A DNA stretch of 64,000 nucleotides. Source: Dipodascopsis uninucleata var. uninucleata (Eukaryota > Ascomycota > Lipomycetes > Lipomycetales > Lipomycetaceae). The notes beneath the pieces are model-generated. The model was not told the origin of the DNA. It was given only the letters and a program-made list of their open reading frames with translations, and did no database searches. Positions 12,045 to 25,111 of this stretch are shown here, in pieces (position 1 is the stretch's first letter; each line of letters starts with the position of its first letter). The DNA is taken from NCBI GenBank assembly GCA_030568195.1, contig JAJLTO010000010.1, positions 62,001-126,000 on the forward strand, in the 5' to 3' direction. The position numbers and the translations under genes were made by a program.

Positions 12045-12334
12045 TTTATATGTTTCGATTTTCTACTTAGTGCGTACAAGCTAGTTGTAGTGAAATATAA
12101 TTTCGAGCTATCATATTATGTGATTTCGTAGGTTGTAGGGCGGTTTGGGAGTAGAAACCTTTTTTGTAAACTCTAGACAAAAAAATTGGTATTTTTTCTT
12201 CACTAGACTTTGTTTCTGTTCTGACATTTGAGCTATTAAGCTACGAAGTTTCTGCAGATCAACAGTAACGAAATTATTCTCATAATTAGTTCTTCTCCTT
12301 GTGTATGAGAAAGAAATAAGGATTCCGAGAGGCT

Positions 12335-14524
12335 ATGTCATTAATGCTATGCAAGAGGTTGCTGTGGAATCATACAAGACCTGCAGCGTCGAGAGTGAAA
12401 ACTTGCTGGCTGCAGTGTACTAATATTCGCAAATGCAACGATATGATGTTAACAGCTTCATCCTCATATAGCAAGCGACAAGTGAGAATGCTGTCGACAG
12501 GGAATGAACGGAATATTGACGTCGCGGAGGACAGTAAACCTTGGTATTTGAGGACTGAACTGCAAACTAGCCAGGTCACTAATCTGGAGCCACTACCAGA
12601 TCTACCCGACGGTGCTCCTGAGGAGTTGACTGCAATCATGAAATTCCTTGCGCAAGATCTGGGAATGACAGAGCTTTTGATTGTGGATGTTCGAAATATT
12701 CAGGGTGCTGTTGATAGGGGTGCTACAATGATGGTGTTGTGTACAGCAAGGAGTGAGCGACATATAGCAAGAGCAGCGGAAGAACTCCGAGTATTTTTGA
12801 AGCGAACATTTCGAGTGAAAATAAAGGTGGAAGGTCAGACGACAAAGGAGAGCTTAAAAACACAGGAGCGCAGAATGAAAAAAAAGCTTTCTAAATTTGC
12901 TGGGGATACAAGGATTAGTGAAAGTCAGGCTCGAGAGATAAACCATTCATCTTGGGTATGTTTTGACACATGTGTTAAAGGAGTTCAAATTCATATGATT
13001 ACTGGCGAAAAGAGATGGGAGCTCGATCTCGAGGGTCTTTGGCAAGATGAGATTCCTAGACTAGAGAAAGTCCTTTCTCATTCCGAGAAAGAGAACCTTT
13101 CTGATGCTATGCTGTCAACGAAACGAAGATTCAAGCGTATTGGTCTTCGACCTAAGTACAAAGATGGATTGGTAGATCCCAGAACGGAGACCGAAGAGTT
13201 CAAGACATTCAACTTAGACCGAGGACGTGTTCGAACTCCAAATACGCTATCAGCAAACAGAGATGCTGGTATTTCAGATATATTCTATGTCCCAAAGCGA
13301 CAATTTCATTACTCCAGGAATGCCTCGACCGCTGTTTTGTCTGATATCAATGCAAATATTGTTGATTCTGCTAAGAATATTTTAGATCACTTAACAGCGA
13401 AACAAAATGCTTTGGATACAACTCTTTCTACCCAGCAAAACAATGAGATAATGTCTGTCATGAATCAACTTAGTGATGAAGGTGAGTATGAGCTGGTTTG
13501 CAAGCTTGGTAAACTTATAATCTCGACAACACAACAAGGTGATGACTCGAGCTATGTCTACAGTCTCATGCTTCTAGCACATACAAATTTCCTTCGACTG
13601 AAGCCTGAAGATGCCGAAAAGGCTCTTCCAATATCAGCAGAAGAAAGTTCCCAATTTCTGGCGTCATTCTATCGAGCATTTCCTCTTGAATCCACACAGA
13701 GTGGTCACTGGCGACATCGTCTCGAGTTCCTAGCCGAGTCGCATCGACTGAAACATGAAGCAGTTCCAGTAAGGCAATTGACAGACAGCTTAGTACAACA
13801 ACGTCTTGCTGGTAATAGTGTCACCAAAGAAGATTTTCAGCTTGTATTAGATACAATCGTGGATTCGGAAGAATTTGGTAGAAGATATGGTGAGACAAAC
13901 AGGAGAATTTGGACTGAGACCACACGCACTCGTTTTAAGGAGATTATCTATTTATTCAGAGCGGTAGGGCGACATATAGAAAACCGGGAGTTTAAGGAAT
14001 TGATGCGTAATAGCAGCGTCATGACACAACTGTATCGAGCATGTATGCAACCAGTGAAATCAGTAGAAGATATAATACGAGAGCCTGTTCCACGCGCTGA
14101 TTGGAATCTTGCAGTAGATAATCGGCGAACAGGAGCAATTGATAAGATCATGATCCGTGATTGCATTGAAATATCACCAGAGTATTTTGCGTTGTCTATG
14201 ATGGCGCACTCTCAAGCAAAAAGGTGGCCCTTGTTTTGGAAGCGTTGGGAGGATTTGTATTATAGCGGTGTTCAGCGAGACCTAAAGCTTTGGAGCTTCA
14301 TTGCTAGTCTCGTGTCAATTTCTGGAGATGTACAACAGATGACTCGATTTCTGTCTAAGAGTTGGGATTTATGTTGTGCCGATCTTGAGCAACAATATGG
14401 AAGAGATGTTTTTTATAACCTTCCAGATGAGCTTGTACGATCGTTGAATGTTTGTCTAGATGTAGTAGACCCATATGGTAGACAATACGAGTACATACGT
14501 AAGACAATAGAGAGACGAGAATAG
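12335..14524 (+). CDS. ATP25: ATP25, mitochondrial RsfS-domain / OLI1 mRNA stability factor
   Basis: Intronless, 729 aa. In yeast Atp25 is a mitochondrial protein whose C-terminal part stabilises the OLI1 (ATP synthase subunit 9) mRNA and whose N-terminal part is related to the ribosome-silencing factor RsfS. Here the first ~60 residues are basic with few acidic residues, as a matrix presequence. Residues about 68-170 carry KPWYLRTELQTSQ, a linker LPDLPDGAPEEL, then the RsfS-like fold with LLIVDVRNI and MVLCTARSERHI. The long C-terminal region (RTETEEFKTFNLDRGRVRTP and after) is alpha-helical and matches the ascomycete mRNA-stabilisation part. It follows the HMP-P kinase on the same strand after a 290-nt gap. 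Confidence 0.9.
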   Translation: MSLMLCKRLLWNHTRPAASRVKTCWLQCTNIRKCNDMMLTASSSYSKRQVRMLSTGNERNIDVAEDSKPWYLRTELQTSQVTNLEPLPDLPDGAPEELTAIMKFLAQDLGMTELLIVDVRNIQGAVDRGATMMVLCTARSERHIARAAEELRVFLKRTFRVKIKVEGQTTKESLKTQERRMKKKLSKFAGDTRISESQAREINHSSWVCFDTCVKGVQIHMITGEKRWELDLEGLWQDEIPRLEKVLSHSEKENLSDAMLSTKRRFKRIGLRPKYKDGLVDPRTETEEFKTFNLDRGRVRTPNTLSANRDAGISDIFYVPKRQFHYSRNASTAVLSDINANIVDSAKNILDHLTAKQNALDTTLSTQQNNEIMSVMNQLSDEGEYELVCKLGKLIISTTQQGDDSSYVYSLMLLAHTNFLRLKPEDAEKALPISAEESSQFLASFYRAFPLESTQSGHWRHRLEFLAESHRLKHEAVPVRQLTDSLVQQRLAGNSVTKEDFQLVLDTIVDSEEFGRRYGETNRRIWTETTRTRFKEIIYLFRAVGRHIENREFKELMRNSSVMTQLYRACMQPVKSVEDIIREPVPRADWNLAVDNRRTGAIDKIMIRDCIEISPEYFALSMMAHSQAKRWPLFWKRWEDLYYSGVQRDLKLWSFIASLVSISGDVQQMTRFLSKSWDLCCADLEQQYGRDVFYNLPDELVRSLNVCLDVVDPYGRQYEYIRKTIERRE

Positions 14525-17500
14525 CAGAATCAGTTATTTATGACATCGTACGAAGAGACTACTGATTATATGATTGATTGACTCTGTATTTGCGATATTG
14601 TGTAATGTATTCTTAGGCAGAACATTTATAATATTCATATGCATGTAAATAAATCTCTTATAAGATATAACTATCGTATATAGAAAGCGTACATTGTGTC
14701 TGTTAGAGACCTACTTTGAGATCTCTTTTCTATTGGGCATCCTGAACATCTGGTAGCTACGAAAACTAACTTGTTATGTAAGGTATTGACTATCAGTTAA
14801 GTAGAGTGCACCTCAACTGGTCCAGCGCGTTATTTGAATGAGGTCAATTATTTACAGACTGGAGTGTATCATATAAGCATCAATATCTTAGACCGTAATC
14901 GGTGGTTCATTTTGTTTGTATGCTTTTGGCCGTGGAAATTATAAGTAGATTTACGATATGCCGCTATCCCTATGCGCCTAGACTCAGCAAGGCTAAAGCG
15001 AGAGTATCATAAAATAAGCAGGGGACTTTAAAAATATTCTAGTTTTGACATATCTTGGATAGATTCTGCAGGGCTGAGAAAACGAAAATACTATATAATT
15101 TAGTGTCATTTTAGGATTCAGGAAGTCAGTTTCTTGTACTTTGCTCATTCATTTCGACAAGAGGACGTATAGACTAGCGAACAGACTAAAATGAAAATAT
15201 AGCTTAATTGAACATATGTCTTGTTCGACGATTTCAAATCTACGCGTGGATCAGTAGTTCTGCCACTCGAGAGTCCGCTGTCCAGACACTATTGTCAGAT
15301 AGAAGAATGCACAGATAGGTTGGGCGGCGGAGCGAGAAAAGAGGGGTTACTTGGATGAAAACGACTTGCGTATGCAGACTTCAGACTTGGCCCAGTCGTT
15401 ATGGAACGAGCTCAAAACACCAAATTAATTACAACGAAGTGGAAACTGACGTGACGATCTGTCCTGGACCTGAATCTTGTTCACATGCATGTGAGAGCAC
15501 GAACGAACTATCGTAGATAATAAAGTCTACGAAAGTCTCCGTTGCCTTCTAGTAGAATATTGGGCGATAGACAGGGCAGGTTGTTGACTACCTTTGTTTG
15601 TCAGCACGCAATACGCGATAGAGTGCGGAAGTATGATGCAAAATTGTCCCTCTCGTTAGAAATAATAACATTATTATCGAAAATAAATAATAATAGTAAT
15701 TACTTATACCTTAAAAAAGTAATCGGAAACAATACACTATAAATTATCGTATAAAGTTACCTACCAATGAATTAAGATAAATAACGCTATCATAATCTTT
15801 TAGCCTTTTATCGACAAACGCTATCCTTAATCTTGGTGCACAATTCCTTATTTAATTTTATTTCATTCAGAATTAAGTCTAGTAATTAAACTTCGGTATG
15901 TCTGCATCCAATGTTATCTCGAATATTTTGTCAACACTCGACATTCCAATCATGAAGCTTAGTAGCACCAGTGCTTACATTGCCTTGATAATACTTCGTG
16001 GACAACCAGCTTATACAATTTACCCGCTGACGATCCTCTCTTCTCATTCGCCTTCTCCTATATATAAATTCCTCTTGTTTGTTACCCTCCTTAATTAGTA
16101 CAAGTTTCATCTGGTTCTCGTCATCGCATGACCTACATGCCATTTCCAATGCTGCATGTGCAAACATCATCCGATGCATGCATACCTCACTGATTGTGTC
16201 ATGTGCATATATGTGCCACGCCGTCGTCTCTTTATCTATTACCTGAATAGCTGACCCGCAATATGTATGCAGCAAGTTTGCAAGTCAGTGGGGGCCGGAC
16301 CGACTATCTTTAACAATCTCGGCCAGCCACACAAACTGTCAAATTTTAGTACCAAAGCAGTACTTTGATTATGAGTATTATTACATAATACTGTGTTACT
16401 GGCTCCTTACTTGGATTCGCGCGCAGAGGCGAAAACTAAGTGGACTTTTAATATGCGAACCTACATTTAGCGACTGGGACAGCAACAGCAGGAGCTGTGA
16501 ACATTGAGACGCGGCCGACTGATCGTTTTGCAGATTCTGGCGGTCCGTCCGGTATGGATCCTCCGTTTCAGGCATTTATTCAGAAGTATATATGGTTAAT
16601 CAGCGCAGCTGGATTTCCGTTCGCTCCAGTTTAAACTATAAAGCTCATAGATTTCCGCTTCCCATCTATCCATAATCTGCATTACTATTGAGCAAGCAGT
16701 TAAGTGTAGTCACTACATATTTGTAGCTTGAACCTGTTCCAACGATTTAGAACTCACGAAGAGCCAAAATTGCCAGTAGCTTAACTTGTCTTCTGGAAGA
16801 GTGGATTACAGCGCTGCTATCGCGCGCAAGGAGTCTATTCCGACAGTAACCCATACACCGCACATATATACTTCTTGCATTATGTCACTAGAACGAATTC
16901 CACAGTATAATTACAAAAGCAATGCGAGACATGTAACATGCACAAAGTGCCATACTGACGTCTGGCTTCGGTGCATACAAGGCGGTACAGGTGTAGTTGA
17001 TGTCGACTTCTATCAATGTCGAATTTAAATGTCGTACAGAAACTACATTTTAATTTTAGAAAGCTAAATCTTATTGTACAAAATTGGGTTTTAAGTAAAG
17101 TTTTAAAATCAAATACTCAGCATGTCGTACTAGTGATTTAAACTTTTATGGTCGCATTTCTTTTCTGATCTCTCTCGCGCTTTTACAACCCCGTTTACAA
17201 CCAACCCTTTTAATTTTTTATTTTAATTTATTTATTTTATTTTTATTTCCTTCTCATCTCTTGCTACTCTTTTTCTTTAATATTTAGGTAGTTTTATCTT
17301 AAAGCTATTCTAGTTTTCTAGAATATCTTATATACATTCTCTTTCGTTTAGATACCTGCTTCAATTTTATTTTTTGGGCTCTCAGAAGGACTGGAGTGTG
17401 TTTAGATACCCTTCATTGTCCGGAAGTTTTAGTAATTTTAGTTTGAGTAGACGAAAGGTAAAGCGCGTGGTGAAGTTTGGTTCCATTCAATTTGTTCTTT

Positions 17501-18171
17501 GACTGTATCTTGCATATATATATACATTTACACAGTTATTTGTTGGAACACTCTGATATTCAAGGCTCTCGAAGACATTGGAATAATCTGATTATACATG
17601 CTTGGAACATAGAGTATTGATCAGTATTACTTCGAATATATTCTTAATCAGGTTGAGATAGAGTGAATTGCCTGTTATTAAGAAAGTGGAGCGAAAACAA
17701 TTGCTAGTAACATCAATACATAAAGATAACTTGTTGACTGTGGTCTAGTGGACAGCTATTATTTATAAACCGGAAGACCAAATCGAACTGTTAAGTATTT
17801 GAGGTCGCTATTGTATTTTAGTAATTATTATTTTACTTCATAACGGCTTTAATTGGCCGATAATACTACGGCGATAGATTCAGCAAAGAACACAAGTGAA
17901 CATTTGACGAGCAGAGCCTGAACAAATTTATAAAGTAATCAAGGCGTAATCCGGTTACTAAGAATCATTGGAAATACAAGACATTATATACGCGATTGTT
18001 TTTATGAGAAGTAATACTATATTATATATACTATAAAGAAAAGCTTGAGTTGTATATAACTATATATAATCGTGGTTTTTCTTTCTGACAGATATTGTGA
18101 ATATTACAACCATTGGATCACATTAAGTAAAGAAAATACGTTGAGGGAGACCTTTACAGAAGCAATAATAG
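14525..18171. other. Long gene-free region upstream of the C2H2 factor
   Basis: About 3.6 kb with no recognisable protein. The longest open frame, 114 codons at 15931-16275 (-), shows no family resemblance. The stretch 15.0-16.6 kb is less AT-rich than the flanks. From about 17150 to 17260 lies a strong pyrimidine/T tract, a typical place for fungal transcription initiation. It probably acts as an extended promoter and leader of the zinc-finger gene. Confidence 0.45.
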
Positions 18172-18288
18172 GTGAGTTGTTTAGAGTGTAGCGTAAGAGG
18201 TCAGTAAGATGGAATTTCTTTAAAATGAGGAAATGACTCGAACTACCAAATTAAAATAGCGCTAACTCTAGTCTTTCTTTCTGTACAG
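18172..18288 (+). other. Likely 5'-UTR intron of the C2H2 gene
   Basis: GTGAGT donor directly after AATAG, a perfect GCTAAC branch site at about 18261, a pyrimidine tract and TGTACAG acceptor, 24 nt before the start codon. All signals match those of the coding introns in this window, and the intervening sequence does not continue the coding frame. Confidence 0.6.
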
Positions 18289-18312
18289 TCGAAAAATCTG
18301 ATTGTACGAGGA

Positions 18313-19407
18313 ATGCTATCAACCCTGCAATCAAATACGTCATCTTCAGCTACATCTTCGTCTTCGTCGGCTCCAACGCATCAACACTTGGGGGGAGGAG
18401 ATAATTCAAGCCTGTCGTCATTTACAAATTCATTTGCGTTGCCAATGGACGGCCGAGATTCGCAGCAAAATACTTTCGCTCCATACTCTGGAGCGGCGTC
18501 GTCTCAGACGCATGCTATGGGCTATGACAATCAGGATCCGAACCAGGCTGCCGCCGCTGTCGCGGCCGTTGCTAGACAGCACTATGCTCCTACTCAACAA
18601 TATGATTCAAATGATGTTTCTCGACAGTATCAAACTGCTCCTTCATATCTGACCGGACGTCCAGGTGTTTATCCTGACCCGCGGTATGCTGCTGTCGATC
18701 ATTCTCGAGTACAACCCACTGCAAACGGTTATGATCCAACTGTTGCTTTAGCTGGAGCTTATCAATATCCACCAGCGTCTGGTGGTGGCTGGAGAGCAGA
18801 ATGGTATCCTCCTGTGTCCTCTGCATTCCCACCGCATGCTGGTGGTCATGTTAGTGCAGCACCTCCAATGGGTGTTATTGGAAGTGCCGTTCCTCGACCC
18901 GGGGACTCACGTATGCGACGTGGTCGCGCAGGCGAATTCACTGGAAACACAGTCTATTCGTTTGTCCCACTGCCAGGTGCAGCACAGCAGAAGCGACCTC
19001 GAAGACGATATGAGGAAATTGAACGTATATACAAGTGTGGTTGGCAAGGATGCGAGAAGGCTTATGGCACTTTGAACCACTTAAATGCACATGTTACTAT
19101 GCAAAATCACGGACCTAAGCGGACACCTGAGGAGTTCAAGGAAACTCGTAAGGAATGGAAGGCTCGAAAGAAAGAGGAAGAAAACCGACGGAAAGCAGAG
19201 GCGGAGGCTCGAGCAGCTGCTAACGCACAGCAACAATCACAGCAGCCTCAACCGCAGCATCTTGGCGGTCAGCCAGGAAACGGTACTCAGAATGCTCAAG
19301 CGCAAAGTGGCTCTGCTGGTGCTAATGGATCTACTGGAACTGTTCCCCTGCCTATGCATATTCGAGATCCACAATATTATCAGGATCCATATGGTCAGTA
19401 TCCATGA
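18313..19407 (+). CDS. C2H2 zinc-finger protein, probable transcription regulator
   Basis: Single coding exon, 364 aa. The first ~220 residues are disordered and rich in Ser, Ala, Pro, Tyr and Gln. A basic stretch KRPRRRYEEIERIYK leads into one zinc finger, C242-x4-C247-x12-H260-x5-H266, containing the unusual GTLNHLNAH core. It continues as KRTPEEFKETRKEWKARKKE, a highly charged helix, and ends in a Gln/Pro/Gly-rich tail. The finger plus flanking basic blocks is a conserved fungal arrangement that I recognise but cannot tie to a named factor. Its isolation in about 10 kb of otherwise empty DNA and its leader intron suggest complex regulation. DNA binding is inferred. Confidence 0.85.
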   Translation: MLSTLQSNTSSSATSSSSSAPTHQHLGGGDNSSLSSFTNSFALPMDGRDSQQNTFAPYSGAASSQTHAMGYDNQDPNQAAAAVAAVARQHYAPTQQYDSNDVSRQYQTAPSYLTGRPGVYPDPRYAAVDHSRVQPTANGYDPTVALAGAYQYPPASGGGWRAEWYPPVSSAFPPHAGGHVSAAPPMGVIGSAVPRPGDSRMRRGRAGEFTGNTVYSFVPLPGAAQQKRPRRRYEEIERIYKCGWQGCEKAYGTLNHLNAHVTMQNHGPKRTPEEFKETRKEWKARKKEEENRRKAEAEARAAANAQQQSQQPQPQHLGGQPGNGTQNAQAQSGSAGANGSTGTVPLPMHIRDPQYYQDPYGQYP

Positions 19408-22400
19408 GGAGGACTGGAACAAAAAGATTTCAGAGCATTAAGGCACGATTAGAACAGTAGATTTATTTCTAGATGACCAAGACTATTCCTTTTTTCGCGT
19501 TTATTTTATTTCTAATCTCCCCAGTTTTGGTATTTGTAATGTTCATGCAGATATCTTTCGATATTACTGTCAGTGCTATTATTATATCTATTGTTTTTAT
19601 AATCTATTTTATACTATTTCATTCTATGACTATTTGTTTTTATGTGTTTATGTTTATTTTACTCGGTTCCTGTAGATTATGAGTTCAAGATGTTTTTTTA
19701 CTTAATATTTATTGTCTTTTGAGTATTCTTTTATATAGTATGGTGGGTTATTTTTTATTATTAACCATTATTTCTGATTTTCTTTCAAATATTATTAATA
19801 TCAGTATTGTTACTATTATCGAACTATAATATTTCATATAAGGCGTTAAAGAACAGAACTATGACCAATTGAGCCCGCTAGCCTAGTTCATTCTATCATG
19901 GGAAGATACATATTTGACGTCGATCTAATGGGCTACATACTATCTGGTGTCATGTAACGTTTATGTATGACAAGAGCTACACAGTCACGAGTTCAATTAA
20001 GCATTGAAAATTAGCACCTTGTCTGCTCTCAGCGTACATGCAGATAGATAGGTGGGCAGTTCCACAACCAAATTGTTCTTTTTCAGTGAGACGCTGACTA
20101 CTCAAATAATATATGTACCAGAGGTATTTTTTTCCCGTAGATGAACAATGTCGGATAGGAAAAGCCCAGGTTATGAACTGCACTAAACTCACCCATGGGA
20201 CTGATTTAGGATCACATTATCTATGGTATAAGAATCTTATCGATCCCTCAAGACTAGAAGACCGGCGCAAGCTGTTGTTAAATATCTTGATATGGAGTTG
20301 GGTCTTCGACTGGTAAGGAAAAAAAGAACAATTGGATATCGGAGATATCCCGACTACCAAAACACGTAATGGAAGAGTATTAGTAATAGTCATAACATTG
20401 GTATGCCTATAGCTAGTAGATCGCGACAACATACAACAAGCGAGTCGGTAACAAACGCCGTTCTTTAATGCTAGGATTTGGCGAAACGTAGAGAGAAATT
20501 ATGTTATTTAGACGAGCACAGTCATCCCAGAGTCGCGCTCATGCATATACTACGATGTATTATGTCGTAAACAACACGATTCATCGATAAAGTGAAACAC
20601 TACAGAAAAGTGTCAAAAGTGCAATAAAACTTCTCAGTAAATTCATGCATCTATCTACTCTTAGCACCATGTACTATTGCGTCAGGTCTCTAGCTTTACA
20701 CAATAATCTATTTTCACATATATTGACTATTCTATATACTGGTTGTACCGTGTACAAACATCTATTTGAACAAAGTAATGGAGACGACCCACTAAAGAAA
20801 GGTTATTCTGTTCTCAATATATGCCGTTTAACTGGAGTTATATTGGCAACTTACAGTTGAAGTTCCGCAATTAATATCGTTACCTCCTTCTGCTGTACAT
20901 AGAAGAAGCAAAGCGGATACGAGCGAGTGTAGCTAGGGCCCGCTGCCTTAAGAATTTTCGTCGTCATTAAATTAAAATTTTGTCTTACTATACTGGAAAG
21001 CGCAAAAAGTAAAAATTCTTAGGAGCAGAATCTGACAGAAACATATTTTAAACTTTTATTTTGAACTTTTGACCAGGAGGATAAATACCTGTGATGCTAA
21101 GGACGTCCGCCTTGGAGCAGCAAACCTAGCACCAACTTGAACTTGACACAGGCAGTAGCTTTTGGTTCCAATTGACATGCAGGACATTCAACTGATCAAA
21201 TGCTATGCAACTGCGATGCCGTGCAACCACTCACGCATTGACAGACAGGGGCGGACTTGTGTATAGTCCGGTAAACCTCGCTCCGCCTTAGTCAACTTTC
21301 TGGGTGTCACCAAGAACTCTAGTAACTGCAAATCACTTTTTCCACGTCATTAAATAGTATACTGGCGAAATTCGTCATGCCCTCTCAAAAGCAGCGTTTA
21401 TTATTCAAGCGGACTGCAAGCCTGTCTCAGCGCCTAGTGGTGGCAGCATGCAGGCGTCCGGGCTAATAGGACCACGACGCCTAGACACTCTTGTGTAGGA
21501 CTTGACCGGCAGAGGCATTAGAAATAAGCGGCATAGTCTCAAGTACATAGTGTCGACCACCATTAGAACTGATTTCGGCGCAGTTTATGTTTTTTTGTTA
21601 GCCTAAAAGTACGTCTTGTCCGCTGTTCGCGCTTGTATTATTTACTCTTCGTTTACTGATGACTAGCAGGTCCATGCTTACTCCCATACTAGTTCACTGT
21701 ATTTATATACAATGACACATACTACTGATCTACCAGACTTCATGATCTCTCATTCTACAAGCTTCCTAGGTGTATCCTAGACCACTTGGCTCATTACGCC
21801 ATAGGCAAGAGACGCAGTTTAAGTTATGACGGCTTTCAGAATTCTAATCAGACCACACGTGCGGAGCCGAGCAATGCGCAAAAAGCCCTTAAAGTAGAAA
21901 TAAATAGACTATTATTACGTAGACGTGGAATATGTCTGGAGATAGCTCTGAGCACAATGACTACCAGAGGCGAGAAAGAATATTAATAGTCTTGCTATTC
22001 TTCGTAAACGCTATTGGTAACGCTATGAAGTGAAGTGAACTGCCCTCAACTAGGTACCCAAGAAAGAGGAAGAGGGGTACAAAAAAAGGTCGAGCGGTTT
22101 GTCTATGCAATATAGTCGGTGAAAATTTTAGACAATTAGAGAAGGGGCTAAAAAGCCAGGTAAAAAATTTAAACTTGTCTTCTCGTAGAGCGGGCACTAC
22201 TACACCTGACGGCATACTACACGCTGGTATAATAAACATCTATCAAGCAGCCTGATTGCCACATAAAGCAGCCTTTCAATTTTCCTTCAGGACAGCCCAT
22301 GCACGTCTGATTTGTTTTTTCTCTTGACTGCTGTGACGTTTGCATTCCTCCGCATATATTTTACTTACAGTTGACGATTATCATGAGTGACTCTGTCAAC

Positions 22401-25111
22401 AGTATTTCTCGATTCAATACATGTATAAACGCACAAGAATTTCGGAAGCACCAGAAGACAAATAAATAATCGGCCAATGCTGGGTTACGTTAACTAAACT
22501 CCCTTTTCCCAACTTTTCTGCTAATTCCTAAGAATTCTTCATTCTTGGTATGCACCTATCATTGACATTGCAAGATTCAAGAATTCCATGTATGTTTGAA
22601 AACAAAAGCTGCTCAAGGGGACCCAGAACGCCGCCACGGACTTTGGTTCGACCAAATATACATCCAGGATCTTTTCTGCAAAGAACTCTATTCAGATTCT
22701 TGGACCTTGAGCGATGAACCGCTAGTGCCGGGGTATCCGATCATATAGATTTCTAAGAAGAAGGAGAGTTTTATTCGTGGATATGAACTCGAAACTCAAC
22801 TTTGGTTATCTCGATAACGGTAACACCAGCCATGATATATACAGTATCCATGTCGAGTCGACACGGAAAGCTTAAATGATAATTATGGAAATGTAATTCA
22901 AACAGTAATACAGTTCCTCTATAGTAAATTAACATTTCCTTCTCGTCCTTGTTAAAACAAGCAAAATTTTACTTTCGCATTTTCGTTAGTGCTAGCAATT
23001 TATTTACTAGCTTCTCTCTTTAAAATTAGCTCTGTTATTGAGCAGCGATACTGAAATGAAATGAAGCTGTAACAAATAAACAAAACGACCATAGCCATTA
23101 TCTTTAGAGTGTCATGAACATAGCGCAAAATGCAAAATATATAGCTTTGCATTTGATATCTGGAAATAAATGATGACATAGATTGATATATATATATATG
23201 AATTCAAGTATCTCATATACACATGAAAATAAATGCAGCGGCTGAATGGTAAATGAAAGATGGGAGAGGAGTCAAGAGACAGCCTCGAACATCTTTCTTT
23301 TACCATTATTAGTGTAATAAATAGACTCTTCATAGTGTTTTACTCTTTCTCTAGCAGCGGAAAGTGCCTTCTGCTTAAATATTAGCTAGTTCCTTCACTA
23401 TGCTACCGTGATAGACACGATGCTTCGCGGTTATTATAGCCACTAGATCTTACTTCTGGTTGTCAAGCAAGTAAATTAGTCGTATACCAAGAACCAAGAC
23501 ATTCCTTAGCATTTTACTTGCGGAACTCTCTCCATCTACTCTTAACTGATCGATCGGTCCAGGAACAAATACAAGCCGCAGAAATTTTATAGCGTAAGCA
23601 GGAGTCATGCTGAGCATGCTACGTTGTTATTACATATATTCTACGTAAATCATGAAAGCATGTATATATCTCTCGTATATATTTAATTAGATATCGGCAG
23701 TATTCTAGCAGTTTGTCGGTAGTCGTCGTGAGAATTCCTTCTCTTAGGGCCCCTTTCTCCCCATATCTTAGTCGCGGACCAATGTATCCAGCTAACAAAG
23801 CTACCAACTTGAAGCTGCTGCCATGCTTTGGACTTTCTAAGTTAGATATAACTTGATTTTTAAAATTCCTGGGCTTTTACCTAGGAAAAAAGAATTTGCG
23901 GTTACCCAATAGCGTTGTGTCAATTTTTAGTTAACTGATATAAGTTTAGTTTACCGTCATTTAGCTATCAGACCAAGGGTGTATGAGAGTAGAGTGTGGT
24001 AGCGGTTAAGCGTAGAAGAGATCTGAGGAGAAAGCGAACTAAGATCTTAGAGCGAATTCTCTTGATGTTTAGGTATATTTAAATATATTTATAAGTTCTA
24101 GAAAATAGTTGAACGTGCAAGTCCAAGTTAGGTGCGTTAACTGTTTCGCCTGCCATGTTTTAAATGGACATTAGACATGATTTTATCAGGTTAAAGCTCG
24201 CCATGAAATTAATTCAAGTGCCACGTCTATGCTACCTTAATTGTTGTCCTGTGCTTGTTTTTTGCCTGAGTCCAGCGTCTAAGTACTCGTAAAACATTAT
24301 CTGCATTATGCCTTCGGCTGAACAACTGGTTTCTGCGCTAGCGGATATGTCTACCTACTGCTTTTAAGTAACGGCCCATGAGTACGGATCTTATATTTCT
24401 GTCAGTCGCGTATTTTTCATTGCTAAATTATCTTCTAGACTTTATCCAGCGTAGATCGAGAAGTAGTGTCTTTATTGCCTTAGTTTACTTTAAGCTGATC
24501 TTAAGCGATCTAATTTCCTCTACTATCATCCTTGTTGCAATATTTTTAGCTTGTTGTCACATGTATTCTTCTCATTACATTTAGAACTAAATTGCTAGTC
24601 GCCCACACCTTATATCTCTCGTTCTCTAGTTTATCGCTAGTACTTGCTGGCATACAACGGTAACTAAGTATCTCGGCTCCTGAATCATGATTCTCTAAAT
24701 GTCCATTTAGTATTAAATTTTAGGAGAGTAATGTTTAAATAATATTTTCTGAAGCTGTGCAGAGCGAACTTGAGTATATTACATCACAAGATCATAAAAA
24801 AACAGATCTTCTATCTTGACAATTATATATTGTCAGATGATACGTAGAAAGTAAGACCAATATTAAATAAAAACCAACACAATCGCCGATATTCTTATTG
24901 GTAATACACGCACGAATACTTTACAAACATACCCTCGGTCAATTGTTAATGCTCTCGATTATCAACTTCGTTATGATATTAAAAGTATGAAAGAAATCGA
25001 CGAAAATTTAATAATTCCTATCACAAAAATTGATTTAAATCTAGAATATAAAATAAAAAGCGGAACTATAAAAGTAGAGCAGAATAATCCCAACGCCAAA
25101 ATGCTCAAATT
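19408..25111. other. Largest gene-free region (5.7 kb)
   Basis: No recognisable gene on either strand; open frames are short (under 120 codons) and without family features. The first ~450 nt are very T-rich and are probably the 3' UTR and end of the C2H2 gene. Around 20.9-22.3 kb the sequence is less AT-rich than the flanks. 24.8-25.1 kb is AT-rich and must contain the 3' end of the LEU5-like gene. No tRNA, terminal inverted repeat or long direct repeat was seen by eye. Confidence 0.45.

Noticed and set aside
15931-16275. 114-codon ORF (-) in the upstream region of the C2H2 gene
   Set aside because: No domain, no recognisable start context, and no splice partners; judged chance.
18302-19441. 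Overlapping ORFs of 60-118 codons on both strands of the C2H2 gene
   Set aside because: They are shadows of the repetitive Gln/Ala/Ser-rich coding sequence; only the zinc-finger frame has a domain.
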